From Rhizosphaericola sp047606825 (GTDB taxonomy: Bacteria > Bacteroidota > Bacteroidia > Chitinophagales > Chitinophagaceae): a DNA stretch of 26,799 nucleotides. Shown here in pieces: positions 8,337 through 15,801 of this stretch; the first letter of the stretch is position 1, and every line of letters starts with the position of its first letter. Both the position numbers and the translations under genes were made by a program. The stretch lies in contig JASGDY010000069.1 in NCBI GenBank assembly GCA_047606825.1, positions 1 to 26,799 of the forward strand, given 5' to 3'. Below the pieces are notes generated by a model. That model saw only the letters and a list, made by a program, of their open reading frames with translations. It made no database searches and was not told where the DNA came from.

Positions 8337-9824
8337 TTACTTCTCACTTGTGCTATTTTTATTACCCAATACGCTATGCTTTTTGCCATATAGGAAATAA
8401 ATGGACAGGCCGATAGCAAGCCAAGCAAACAATCGCAGCCAGTTCAACCAACCCAAGCCCAATATCATCAATGCGCACACAACAATGCCGAGAATCGGAA
8501 CCAACGGCACGAGAGGCGTCTTGAATTTGCGCGGCAAATCAGGGTCTGTTTTTCTCAGAATCATCACAGAAGCACACACCAAAATGAATGCAAACAAAGT
8601 ACCGATACTGGTCATGTCACCTACAATATCTCCAGGGATAAACGCAGCGAAAATGCCAACAATCAATAAAATAAACAAATTGGCCTTGTATGGGGTGCCA
8701 TACTTCGGATGCAGCTGGCTGAACATTTTGGGGAAAAGCCCATCCTTGCTCATCGAATAAAATACCCTGGACTGCCCCAGCAACATGACCAGTATCACAG
8801 AAGAGAAACCGGCAAGGATGGCAATCGTCACGCCATGTGCCAACCAGGTATAACCCGTCATGTATTTCTGTATGGCATAGGACACAGATGCTTCTTTACC
8901 ACTCGTCCTGAAGTCTTCGACCGTTGCCACGCCCGTAAGCACGTGCGCAAACAAAACATACAATATCGTACAGATTACCAAAGAGCCCAATATCCCAATC
9001 GGCATGTCTTTTTTCGGATTCTTGGTTTCCTGCGCGGCAGTGGAAACAGCATCAAAACCGATAAAGGCAAAAAACACCGTCCCCGCAGCACCGACAATCC
9101 CCCAGAAACCGCCAAAATGATGAGAAATACCCTCTTTGTCGACATACGTCGAAACCGGCGGAATATACGGCGTATGGTTCGCCGCGTTGATAAACTTCCA
9201 ACCAAACACAATGAAAAGGACGACGATTGCCAACTTCAATATAACGATAAGACCATTGACCAAAGCGGATTCCTGCGTCCCTTTAATCAGCAAGAGCGAC
9301 AAAAGCGCAACAATACCCAAAGCAGGAAGATTGATAATACCTGTATGCAAACCGTCAATCGAATGTTCAAAAGGCGAATGGCTCCACTCATAAGGAATTG
9401 GATTCGTATGGATGACCGTCACCAACAGATTATTGAGGTATTCACTCCAGGCAATGCCCACTGTCGCCGCACCAACGGCATATTCCAGAATCAAGTCCCA
9501 GCCGATAATCCATGCCAACAGTTCGCCCATGGTGGCATAAGTGTACGTGTAAGCACTACCAGCAATGGGAATAGAAGACGAAAGTTCAGCATAACACAGT
9601 CCCGCAAAGGCACAACCTACGGCAGCTAATATAAAACCATAAGTTACCGACGGGCCAGCACTCTGCGCGGCGGCGGCCGCCGTCCTGACAAACAAGCCGG
9701 CACCGATAATCGCACCGATTCCCAACGCCACAAGTGCCCAGGCAGTCAATGTTTTCTTCATCCCTCCTTTTTCTTCCGATTCGGCAAGAAGAGATTCTAT
9801 ACTTTTTTTAGCAAATAAACTCAT
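8337..9824 (-). CDS. APC-family amino acid permease
   Basis: This 495-residue transporter has about twelve membrane helices and belongs to the amino acid-polyamine-organocation superfamily, probably the cationic amino acid transporter (YfnA/CAT-like) branch. The helix 1 signature GIGAIIGAGLFVRTA (35-49) and the FAFIGFDAVSTAAQETKNPKKD segment near 250-272 are typical; the latter carries the conserved FxGFDxxxxxAEE/QE pattern. The first 25 residues are a short cytoplasmic tail. The substrate cannot be fixed from sequence. It is a single-gene transcript: a perfect terminator follows, and a separate terminator-bounded gene lies upstream. The last residues lie in a pyrimidine-rich tract shared with other spacers. 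Confidence 0.92.
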   Translation of the reverse strand: MSLFAKKSIESLLAESEEKGGMKKTLTAWALVALGIGAIIGAGLFVRTAAAAAQSAGPSVTYGFILAAVGCAFAGLCYAELSSSIPIAGSAYTYTYATMGELLAWIIGWDLILEYAVGAATVGIAWSEYLNNLLVTVIHTNPIPYEWSHSPFEHSIDGLHTGIINLPALGIVALLSLLLIKGTQESALVNGLIVILKLAIVVLFIVFGWKFINAANHTPYIPPVSTYVDKEGISHHFGGFWGIVGAAGTVFFAFIGFDAVSTAAQETKNPKKDMPIGILGSLVICTILYVLFAHVLTGVATVEDFRTSGKEASVSYAIQKYMTGYTWLAHGVTIAILAGFSSVILVMLLGQSRVFYSMSKDGLFPKMFSQLHPKYGTPYKANLFILLIVGIFAAFIPGDIVGDMTSIGTLFAFILVCASVMILRKTDPDLPRKFKTPLVPLVPILGIVVCALMILGLGWLNWLRLFAWLAIGLSIYFLYGKKHSVLGNKNSTSEK

Positions 9825-9985
9825 CTGTTATTTTTAAGTTTCTAATAAAATATGCGGAAAAATAATACTTATCCGCGAAAATCTGTCTTTTACTTTACAC
9901 TTTTTTTATACATAGAACAAAAAGATATATGAAGAAAAGGAAAAAGGAAAAAAATAAAAGGGAAAATGATGCTTGTACGGAACGC

Positions 9986-10017
9986 AAAAAGCCCGGAAAC
10001 CAACTTCCGGGCTTTTT
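9986..10017 (-). terminator. Intrinsic terminator after ychF
   Basis: AAAAAGCCCGGAA (9986-9998) pairs perfectly with TTCCGGGCTTTTT (10005-10017) around a 6-nt loop, with A/T runs on both sides. It lies about 75 nt past the ychF stop and upstream of the permease gene. Confidence 0.9.
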
Positions 10018-10091
10018 ATATTCCTTGCTCCCAACCCGGAGCAACACTTCGCTCCGCGTTTTTTACTTTCTACTTTTACCTTTTTCCTTAT

Positions 10092-11195
10092 CTAAACATT
10101 GAACCTAAAGTTCATGATGTCGCCGTCCTCGACCACGTATTCCTTGCCTTCGACGTTGAACTTGCCGTTTTCGCGGCAGGCGGCTTCGGATTTGTATTTG
10201 ACGAAATCTTCGTATTTGATGACTTCGGCACGGATAAAACCGCGTTCAAAATCAGAATGGATGACGCCCGCAGCCTGTGGTGCCAGCATCCCCTTGGTAA
10301 TCGTCCAGGCGCGCACTTCCTTTTCGCCAACGGTGAAATAAGTGCTGAGGTGCAGCAAATCATAGGTTGCCTGTATCAGCCGCGCCACGCCACTCTGCTG
10401 CAAGCCGAGGTCTTCCAAAAACAATTGCCGGTCCTCAAAGCTTTCCATGATGGCAATCTCGCTCTCAATCTGCGCACTTACCAAAAGAATCTGCGCATCT
10501 TCGTCCTTGATATTGTTTTTCACCGTTTCGGTATGTTTGTTGCCCGAAACGACGGATTGCTCGTCCACGTTGCAGACGTAGATGACCGGCTTGATGGTCA
10601 GCAACTGCAAGTCGCGGAGGAATTTTTCCTTTTCCTCTTTGGAAACGTCAAACGAACGGGCATTCTTACCCGACTCGAGGTGTTTCTTCATTTCTTTGAG
10701 GATTTCCACGCCGCGCTGTGCGTCTTTGTCGCCGCCGGATTTGGCAGCCTTCTCGGAGCGTGCAAGTTTTTTGTCCACAGAATCCAAATCCTTCAACTGC
10801 AATTCCGTGTCGATGACTTCCTTGTCCGAAACAGGGTCCACCTTGCCGTCAACATGTATCACGTTGTCGTCGTCAAAACAACGCAGCACGTGGATAATCG
10901 CGTCTGTGTTGCGGATATTGCCGAGGAACTGGTTACCCAGACCTTCGCCCTTGCTGGCACCCTTGACCAGTCCGGCGATATCGACAATCTCCACCGTCGT
11001 CGGCACGACTTTTTGCGGATGCACCAGTTCTTCCAACACAATCAACCGCTGGTCTGGCACGGTAATCACGCCCACATTGGGCTCAATCGTACAGAATGGA
11101 AAATTGGCAGCCTGCGCCTTGGCACTGCTCAATGCATTGAAAAGAGTGGACTTACCGACATTGGGCAAACCTACGATACCTGCTTGTACAGCCAT
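10092..11195 (-). CDS. ychF: Ribosome-associated ATPase YchF (OLA1 type)
   Basis: This Obg-related P-loop ATPase of 367 residues (usual length 363) binds ribosomes and takes part in translation and stress control. P-loop GLPNVGKS is at 9-16, and the switch region is DIAGLVKGASKGEGLGNQFL. The position that would be NKxD in GTPases reads NVDE (209-212), the NxxE signature that makes YchF prefer ATP. A central coiled segment (about 125-185) and a C-terminal TGS domain with RAEVIKYEDFVKY and the ending DGDIMNFRFNV are present. The start ATG leads straight into the G domain. No pth gene is adjacent. The gene has its own terminator and a possible -7 box upstream. Confidence 0.97.
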   Translation of the reverse strand: MAVQAGIVGLPNVGKSTLFNALSSAKAQAANFPFCTIEPNVGVITVPDQRLIVLEELVHPQKVVPTTVEIVDIAGLVKGASKGEGLGNQFLGNIRNTDAIIHVLRCFDDDNVIHVDGKVDPVSDKEVIDTELQLKDLDSVDKKLARSEKAAKSGGDKDAQRGVEILKEMKKHLESGKNARSFDVSKEEKEKFLRDLQLLTIKPVIYVCNVDEQSVVSGNKHTETVKNNIKDEDAQILLVSAQIESEIAIMESFEDRQLFLEDLGLQQSGVARLIQATYDLLHLSTYFTVGEKEVRAWTITKGMLAPQAAGVIHSDFERGFIRAEVIKYEDFVKYKSEAACRENGKFNVEGKEYVVEDGDIMNFRFNV

Positions 11196-11238
11196 TTATC
11201 TACAAAAATTAAAATTCAAACAAAATATTTAAGCGGCG

Positions 11239-11246
11239 CAAAAATA
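11239..11246 (-). promoter_or_regulatory. Candidate -7 box for ychF
   Basis: Minus-strand TATTTTTG matches TAnnTTTG and predicts a leader of about 37 nt. No clear -33 element; the surrounding sequence is AT rich, so chance matches are likely. Confidence 0.3.
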
Positions 11247-11259
11247 GTCAATCGCACTA

Positions 11260-11417
11260 ATTTGGAGATTTGAAAATTTGAAGATTTGAAAATGGAGAAC
11301 CATGGACGGAAATAAATGACTGATTAAACCTGCAACAGCGAGGGAAATTAGGTGGAGAAAAATCTTCAAATCCCGAAACTTTCAAATCATCGAATCAAAT
11401 CACCAAATTATCAAATT
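11260..11417. repeat. Two inverted arrays of ATTTGAA-like units
   Basis: At 11260-11292 the units ATTTGGAG, ATTTGAAA, ATTTGAAG and ATTTGAAA follow one another. At 11361-11417 related units appear in the opposite orientation (TTCAAATC, TTCAAATC, CCAAATT, TCAAATT). About 68 nt of ordinary sequence lie between. The second array runs into the 3' end of the PAP2 gene and supplies its last codons. This resembles a dispersed low-complexity repeat; copy number in the genome is unknown. Confidence 0.6.
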
Positions 11418-12003
11418 GCTTCTCCGGCATCCCAATCTTTTTATTAAACACAAAAGAAGTCAACAGACCTATCAACATACCAGCGACGGCACCGCCCAAC
11501 ACGTCGCCGGGGTAATGTACTCCGACATATATCTGTCCGTAACCAACCATTGCCGCCCACAGAAAAAACAGAAACGCCCACTTGCCGATATAAGGTTTCA
11601 AGGTTTTGTAGAAATAAGTAGCTACCGCAAAATGGTTGACCGCGTGGGAAGACGTGAAACTTGGGCTTTGCGGCACATAGTTGACCAATATACGAATCTG
11701 TTCACGCAGATTCGGCTCGTTGCACGGCCGCACACGGCCAAAGATATATTTGATAAAACTGCTGCTGAACTGGTCGCTCAATATCACAGTCACGATGACC
11801 AACAACACCCACTTCCACGACTTCCAACCAAAATTGAGGAAGACAAACAGCAACAGGAAAACATACAACGGTATGGACACCATCTTATCCCGCAAAAACG
11901 GAAACACATTGTCCCAAAACGGCGACGTCCATTGCGTGTTGATTTTGAGGAACAGCCACGTGTCCCACTGATTGAGCGTATCCAGTACCGATGCTATGAC
12001 CAT
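11395..12003 (-). CDS. PAP2-family lipid phosphatase
   Basis: This 202-residue membrane phosphatase probably acts on polyprenyl or phospholipid phosphates at the envelope. Motif C1 is K-x6-RP (K85, R92, P93), C2 is PSFTSSH (114-120) and C3 is YGQIYVGVHYPGD with H163 and D167. The usual SR at the head of C3 is GQ here (G156, Q157), so the C3 arginine is missing; I believe related Bacteroidota proteins also show this, but could not check. Five to six hydrophobic helices surround the motifs. I chose the ATG at 12003 because it gives MVIASVLDTLNQWDTWLFLKIN, a normal family N-terminus; the frame stays open to 12090 but the extra 29 residues are Tyr/Cys-rich and include palindrome sequence. It is divergent from the LTA-synthase-like gene, 92 nt apart. 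Confidence 0.88.
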   Translation of the reverse strand: MVIASVLDTLNQWDTWLFLKINTQWTSPFWDNVFPFLRDKMVSIPLYVFLLLFVFLNFGWKSWKWVLLVIVTVILSDQFSSSFIKYIFGRVRPCNEPNLREQIRILVNYVPQSPSFTSSHAVNHFAVATYFYKTLKPYIGKWAFLFFLWAAMVGYGQIYVGVHYPGDVLGGAVAGMLIGLLTSFVFNKKIGMPEKQFDNLVI

Positions 12004-12031
12004 AATTGTTGGTTGCGGATGAAATGAAGTG

Positions 12032-12063
12032 CAAACGTACATGAAAAATTTCATGTACGTTTG
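12032..12063. promoter_or_regulatory. Perfect palindrome between divergent envelope genes
   Basis: CAAACGTACATGAAA (12032-12046), a 2-nt spacer, then its exact reverse complement (12049-12063). It lies 28 nt from the PAP2 start and 32 nt from the start of the LTA-synthase-like gene. Position and symmetry suggest an operator for a dimeric regulator acting on both genes; an RNA hairpin in the leader is the alternative. No regulator can be named. Confidence 0.5.
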
Positions 12064-12095
12064 TCCCTTACAATACGCATAATAATACACACAAA

Positions 12096-14087
12096 ATGAA
12101 AAGACGTCCCGTTCTGGCGACCATACTATGGCTGATATACACTGGGGTTTTCCTACTCATGCTGATGACGCTATTGCGCATTGTTTTTACGAAAGTATTC
12201 CCGCCGTCCGGCACATTTGCGGACTATCCTTTGGAGAAGACGCTCTTCCTCGGGCTGCGGTACGATGCGCGTGACGTGGCAATCGTTTCCTGTTTGGTAT
12301 TTTTGCTGTCGCTGATAACTGCGCTCAATCCCTTCAAAACCAAAGTCGGAAAAAAAATCGCGATGACGATATGGACATTGTTTGCCATCGTCGCGGTGCT
12401 GTTTTATATCGTGGACTTTGCGAACTATGCATATTTGCAGGAAAGACTCAATGCCGACCTCCTCAACTTGATGAAAGACACCAAAGAATCGGTCGGGATG
12501 ATGTGGCAGACCTATCCTGTCGTTCGGTTGTTGTTGGCGTGGATTATTGGCGTAATTGTTATAGTAAGTGTTATCCTATTTTTATATAAAAAAGTTAATA
12601 ATAAAAAAGAAAAAACAACATCCAAAGCTGTAAACATCGCGACACCGATATTGTTTTTCCTGCTATTGGCACTGTTGATTTTTGGACGTGTGGGACAGTA
12701 TCCTTTGCGATGGAGCGACGCGTTTTCCTTCGGAAACGATTATGCGGCAAAGGTTTCGCTCAATCCGTTCCAGTCTTTTTTCAGTTCGATGAAGTTCCGG
12801 AAAGTAAGCTACGATATCGCGGAAGTGAAAAACGCGTACCCGACAATCGCGCAATATCTCGGTATCGAAAACCCCGATGTCAGCCATTTAAACTATGAAA
12901 GAAAAATCGTAGGCGACAGCAGCGGCAACAAACCCAACATCGTCGTCGTCATCTGCGAATCGTTCAGTTTTTACAAAAGTTCCATGTCCGGCAACAAGCT
13001 TGACCCGACACCTTATTTTAATCGTATGTGCCAACAAGGGATTTTGTTTGAGCGGTGCTTCACGCCATCATACGGCACGGCGCGGGGCGTCTGGGCAACC
13101 TTGACAGGCATTCCCGACATCGACGCGACCAGCACGTCGAGCCGCAATCCCAAAGCGGTCAACCAGCACCTCATCATGAACGATTTCAAGGGCTATGACA
13201 AATATTATTTTATTGGCGGCAGCCTAAGCTGGGCCAATATCCGCGGCTTCCTGACCAACAATATCGTCGGGCTGAAAACCTACGAACAGGACGATTACGA
13301 CGCCCCGAAAATCGATATCTGGGGCGTGAGCGATAAACATGTATTCCTAAAAGCCAACGAAGTTTTCGCCAAGGAAAACAAACCTTTTGTGTCTATCGTA
13401 CAGACATCCGACAACCATCGTCCGTACACGATTCCGGAAGAAGACAGAGCCATGTTCCAGTTAAAAACCGCGACGCCACAAGCACTGCACGACAATGGTT
13501 TTGCCTCCAACGAAGAATACAATGCGTTTCGTTATACCGATTTTTGTTACCAGCAATTTATCGAAGCCGCCAAAAAGGAAGCATACTTCAAAAACACGAT
13601 ATTCCTGTTTGTCGGCGACCACGGCATCCGAGGCGACGCATCCAAAATGTTTCCAACGGCATGGACGGAAGAACTCTCGTCCGAACACGTACCATTGCTC
13701 GTCTACGCGCCCGGACTTGTGCAACCGCAGAAATACAGCTTTCCGGTTTCGCAAGTGGATATTTTCCCTACCGCCGCAGGCCTAAGCAAAATCTCCTATA
13801 CCAATACCACATTGGGACGCGACCTTTTAAGTCCTGAGATGCTTAACAATACGCCGCGATACGGTGCTTTTATCTATGATTATGTCAACCAGTTGACAGG
13901 TGTTGTTAAAGATTCTGTTTATTATTCGCATATTGCCAACAGTAATAGCTACCAACCGAAATACCAAAGTACATTGGACAACAACGCACCCATATTGACA
14001 GACGAACAAAAAGCCTGCTATAAAAATCTTACGGAATATATTTATAGTACAGCGCAATATATGTTGCTGAACAACAAAGTGAAATGA
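12096..14087 (+). CDS. LTA-synthase-like membrane enzyme (alkaline-phosphatase fold)
   Basis: This 663-residue protein has an N-terminal block of about five membrane helices (roughly 8-200) and an extracytoplasmic sulfatase/alkaline-phosphatase-type domain (about 275-610), the layout of LtaS and OpgB/EptA-like transferases. Metal and catalytic residues fit: E288 in NIVVVICESFSFY, T328 in SYGTARGVW as the likely nucleophile, and D508/H509 in VGDHGIRGD. In a Gram-negative organism without lipoteichoic acid, such enzymes are expected to transfer phosphoglycerol or phosphoethanolamine to envelope glycans or lipids; the actual substrate is unknown. The divergent PAP2 phosphatase could recycle a lipid by-product (inference). 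Start ATG at 12096; no strong ribosome binding site. Confidence 0.9.
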   Translation: MKRRPVLATILWLIYTGVFLLMLMTLLRIVFTKVFPPSGTFADYPLEKTLFLGLRYDARDVAIVSCLVFLLSLITALNPFKTKVGKKIAMTIWTLFAIVAVLFYIVDFANYAYLQERLNADLLNLMKDTKESVGMMWQTYPVVRLLLAWIIGVIVIVSVILFLYKKVNNKKEKTTSKAVNIATPILFFLLLALLIFGRVGQYPLRWSDAFSFGNDYAAKVSLNPFQSFFSSMKFRKVSYDIAEVKNAYPTIAQYLGIENPDVSHLNYERKIVGDSSGNKPNIVVVICESFSFYKSSMSGNKLDPTPYFNRMCQQGILFERCFTPSYGTARGVWATLTGIPDIDATSTSSRNPKAVNQHLIMNDFKGYDKYYFIGGSLSWANIRGFLTNNIVGLKTYEQDDYDAPKIDIWGVSDKHVFLKANEVFAKENKPFVSIVQTSDNHRPYTIPEEDRAMFQLKTATPQALHDNGFASNEEYNAFRYTDFCYQQFIEAAKKEAYFKNTIFLFVGDHGIRGDASKMFPTAWTEELSSEHVPLLVYAPGLVQPQKYSFPVSQVDIFPTAAGLSKISYTNTTLGRDLLSPEMLNNTPRYGAFIYDYVNQLTGVVKDSVYYSHIANSNSYQPKYQSTLDNNAPILTDEQKACYKNLTEYIYSTAQYMLLNNKVK

Positions 14088-14128
14088 TGTATGATTTTAT
14101 AGTGAGCAAGGGGTAAAATCGAGTATTT

Positions 14129-14229
14129 AAACCTCACCCCCGGCCCCTCTCCCAAGTGAGAGGGGAGACGCGAAGTCTTAGGTATCGCTACACCCCTCGC
14201 CTTTAGGAGAGGGGTCGGGGGTGAGGTTT
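14129..14229. repeat. GC-rich palindromic repeat element
   Basis: A 24-nt arm at 14129-14152 (beginning AAACCTCACCCCCGG) pairs with 14206-14229 with a single G-T mismatch. Inside are two smaller hairpins: CCCCTCTC (14144-14151) with GAGAGGGG (14158-14165), and CCCCTC (14193-14198) with GAGGGG (14209-14214). It starts 42 nt after the LTA-synthase-like stop and is far more GC rich than its surroundings. It looks like a REP/MITE-type element; it may also end transcription, but no clean T-run follows. Confidence 0.7.
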
Positions 14230-14344
14230 AACAAAATGGTTTTCAACTCACTAATTTGTCCTTTCGTCCCAGCAGCATCTCCCATAGATGGCTCTGCGTA
14301 GAAGAAAACAACTATTCATAATGTAACCTATTCAACTTAATAAA

Positions 14345-14956
14345 ATGAAAATAATCTGTGTCGGAAGAAACTATGTCGCCCATGCGCTGGAACTGAAAAA
14401 CGAAGTCCCGGACGAGCCTGTCTTGTTTATCAAACCAGGAACATCCTATCTGGACTACCACCAACCGTTCGTCTATCCAGACTTCACTAAAGACTTGCAC
14501 CATGAATGCGAAATCGTATTGAAAGTATCTAAAAAAGGTTCTAAAATTGAAGAAAAGAGCGCACTGGACTATGTCAACGAAATAACACTGGGTATTGACT
14601 TTACCGCACGCGACATCCAAACAATACTAAAAGAAAAAAGACTTCCCTGGGAAAAAGCCAAAGCATTTGACCATGCGGCAGTCATCGGCGACTTCATCCC
14701 GTTTGACGAAATATTAAAACAAAAGACACTGCATTTTTCCCTGAAAAAAAACGATACAACCGTTCAAGACGGCGACAGCTCCCTGATGATATTCCCTATG
14801 CCAAAATTGATTTCCAATATATCGGATTATTTCACTTTATTGCCCGGGGACCTTATATTTACTGGAACGCCGGCGGGTGTCGGACCTTGCGTCAAAGGAG
14901 ACAGACTTATAGGCGTATTGGAAGGAAAGGAAATGTTTTCGTTTGAAATAGCATAG
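14345..14956 (+). CDS. Fumarylacetoacetate hydrolase-family protein (FAHD1-like)
   Basis: This 203-residue protein is the compact FAH-domain form seen in FAHD1/YcgM-type acylpyruvate hydrolases and oxaloacetate decarboxylases. The N-terminal MKIICVGRNYVAHALEL is a typical FAHD1 start. Metal ligands are E54 and E56 in HHECEIVL and D85 in LGIDFTARD; the substrate loop contains KAFDHAAVIGDF, and the conserved GDLIFTGTPAGVGP lies near 168-181. The enzyme would cleave or decarboxylate short acylpyruvates or oxaloacetate in the cytoplasm; the exact substrate is not determined. It stands alone, between the palindromic repeat upstream and a hairpin region downstream. Confidence 0.92.
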   Translation: MKIICVGRNYVAHALELKNEVPDEPVLFIKPGTSYLDYHQPFVYPDFTKDLHHECEIVLKVSKKGSKIEEKSALDYVNEITLGIDFTARDIQTILKEKRLPWEKAKAFDHAAVIGDFIPFDEILKQKTLHFSLKKNDTTVQDGDSSLMIFPMPKLISNISDYFTLLPGDLIFTGTPAGVGPCVKGDRLIGVLEGKEMFSFEIA

Positions 14957-14984
14957 TATTGTTTTCACACAAAGGCACACAAGG

Positions 14985-15041
14985 ACGCAAGACCTTTTCT
15001 CGTTCGGGATGTCCTACCGAACATTCCGAAGAACGGTCTTT
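14985..15041 (+). terminator. Possible terminator hairpin after the FAH gene
   Basis: AAGACC near 14986 can pair with GGTCTT near 15035-15040, CGTTC (15001-15005) with GAACG (15031-15035), and GTTCGG (15002-15007) with CCGAAC (15017-15022) as an alternative inner stem. A T-run follows. Pairing is interrupted, so this is weaker than the other terminators and could be part of a repeat. Confidence 0.35.
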
Positions 15042-15054
15042 TTAAAACAAGAAA

Positions 15055-15078
15055 GGCAACTCCAAGAATAGAGTTGCC
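15055..15078 (-). terminator. Terminator of the cytochrome oxidase operon
   Basis: GGCAACTC (15055-15062) and GAGTTGCC (15071-15078) form a perfect 8-bp stem with an 8-nt loop. On the minus strand it is followed by a T-rich run (TTTCTT). It lies 47 nt beyond the cytochrome c stop, at the end of the minus-strand operon. Confidence 0.65.
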
Positions 15079-15124
15079 TAAAGGCTGCTCTCAAAGCCTT
15101 ATTATAAACACACTGAACTGAATT

Positions 15125-15697
15125 TTATTCGTCTTCCATGCTCTGCGCCTTGACTGCGGTCAACAACGCGGCCACGATAGCGATGACCATCAACCCGACA
15201 CTTACCCAAAAGAAATAATTGGTCCATTTCATCGGATGGAAATTGCCGTTGACATCCAAAAAGATGATTTTGTGTATCAGTCCGCTACCGTTGCTTTCGG
15301 CATACATCGGCGGCGGCGCAGGCAAGCTGCTGGCTTTGGCACCGTCCTTTGCCTTTACGCTCGCATCTTTGATATAGGCAATGATGTCAACGATGTCCTG
15401 GTCTTTGAGATGCGGATGGTCGGGCATCAATGTTTTATTAAATTCGTTGTACAGCCTGACTGCCGCCGTGTCTCCACTTTTGATAACGGTCTGTGAAGAA
15501 TGGACAAAATGGATAATCCAGTCCTGCGAACGTTGCTGGTCCACATTCATCAAATCGGGCCCTACTATCTGCTTGCCGACGGCATGGCAGGAAGTACAGT
15601 TTTGGCCAAACAAGGCTTTACCTGTTTCCGCGTTTTGTGCGTTGATGTTGGCATTTAAACCAATTACTGCAAAAAATATTGCGATTATTTTTTTCAT
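15125..15697 (-). CDS. Membrane-anchored cytochrome c
   Basis: This 190-residue protein carries an N-terminal signal sequence (MKKIIAIFFAVIGLNANINAQ), one class I cytochrome c domain and a C-terminal membrane helix (about 160-183). The haem motif is CTSCH (34-38) with the likely axial Met at M91 in LMPDHPHL. A Pro/Ala linker (125-131) joins domain and anchor. The frame opens ten codons earlier (15727), but the chosen ATG starts a clean signal peptide. As the last gene of the oxidase operon it is a good candidate for the electron donor to the CuA subunit; this is inference from context. It lies 104 nt downstream of the SCO gene with a repetitive spacer between. Confidence 0.9.
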   Translation of the reverse strand: MKKIIAIFFAVIGLNANINAQNAETGKALFGQNCTSCHAVGKQIVGPDLMNVDQQRSQDWIIHFVHSSQTVIKSGDTAAVRLYNEFNKTLMPDHPHLKDQDIVDIIAYIKDASVKAKDGAKASSLPAPPPMYAESNGSGLIHKIIFLDVNGNFHPMKWTNYFFWVSVGLMVIAIVAALLTAVKAQSMEDE

Positions 15698-15740
15698 CTG
15701 GATATCATTATTTTTAAAAGTTTGCAATGAACCATCAAGG

Positions 15741-15787
15741 AATGAAGAATATTAAGTAAAGCCTTAATGAACCTTAACTTCTTAATG
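15741..15787. repeat. Low-complexity TTAATG/TTAAG repeat in the SCO-cytochrome c spacer
   Basis: Short units (ATTAAG, CTTAATGA, CCTTAA, CTTAATG) recur several times, partly in inverted orientation, between the SCO stop and the cytochrome c start. It interrupts an otherwise compact operon and looks like a spacer repeat rather than a regulatory site. Confidence 0.4.
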
Positions 15788-15801
15788 TTTTTTCAAAACT
15801 G

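Noticed and set aside
8709..9629. 306-codon plus-strand frame opposite the APC permease
   Set aside because: Composition is rich in Arg, Asn and Gln without domains, as expected for the antisense of membrane helices.
9966..11273. 435-codon plus-strand open frame opposite ychF
   Set aside because: It is antisense to a complete, motif-perfect ychF, has no recognisable domain, and spans the ychF terminator. It is a shadow of the coding frame.
12004..12090. N-terminal extension of the PAP2 frame
   Set aside because: The 29 extra residues are not family-like and would translate the palindrome; the ATG at 12003 gives a normal N-terminus.
15698..15727. Upstream ATG of the cytochrome c frame
   Set aside because: It would place ten polar residues before a clean signal peptide; the ATG at 15697 is preferred.
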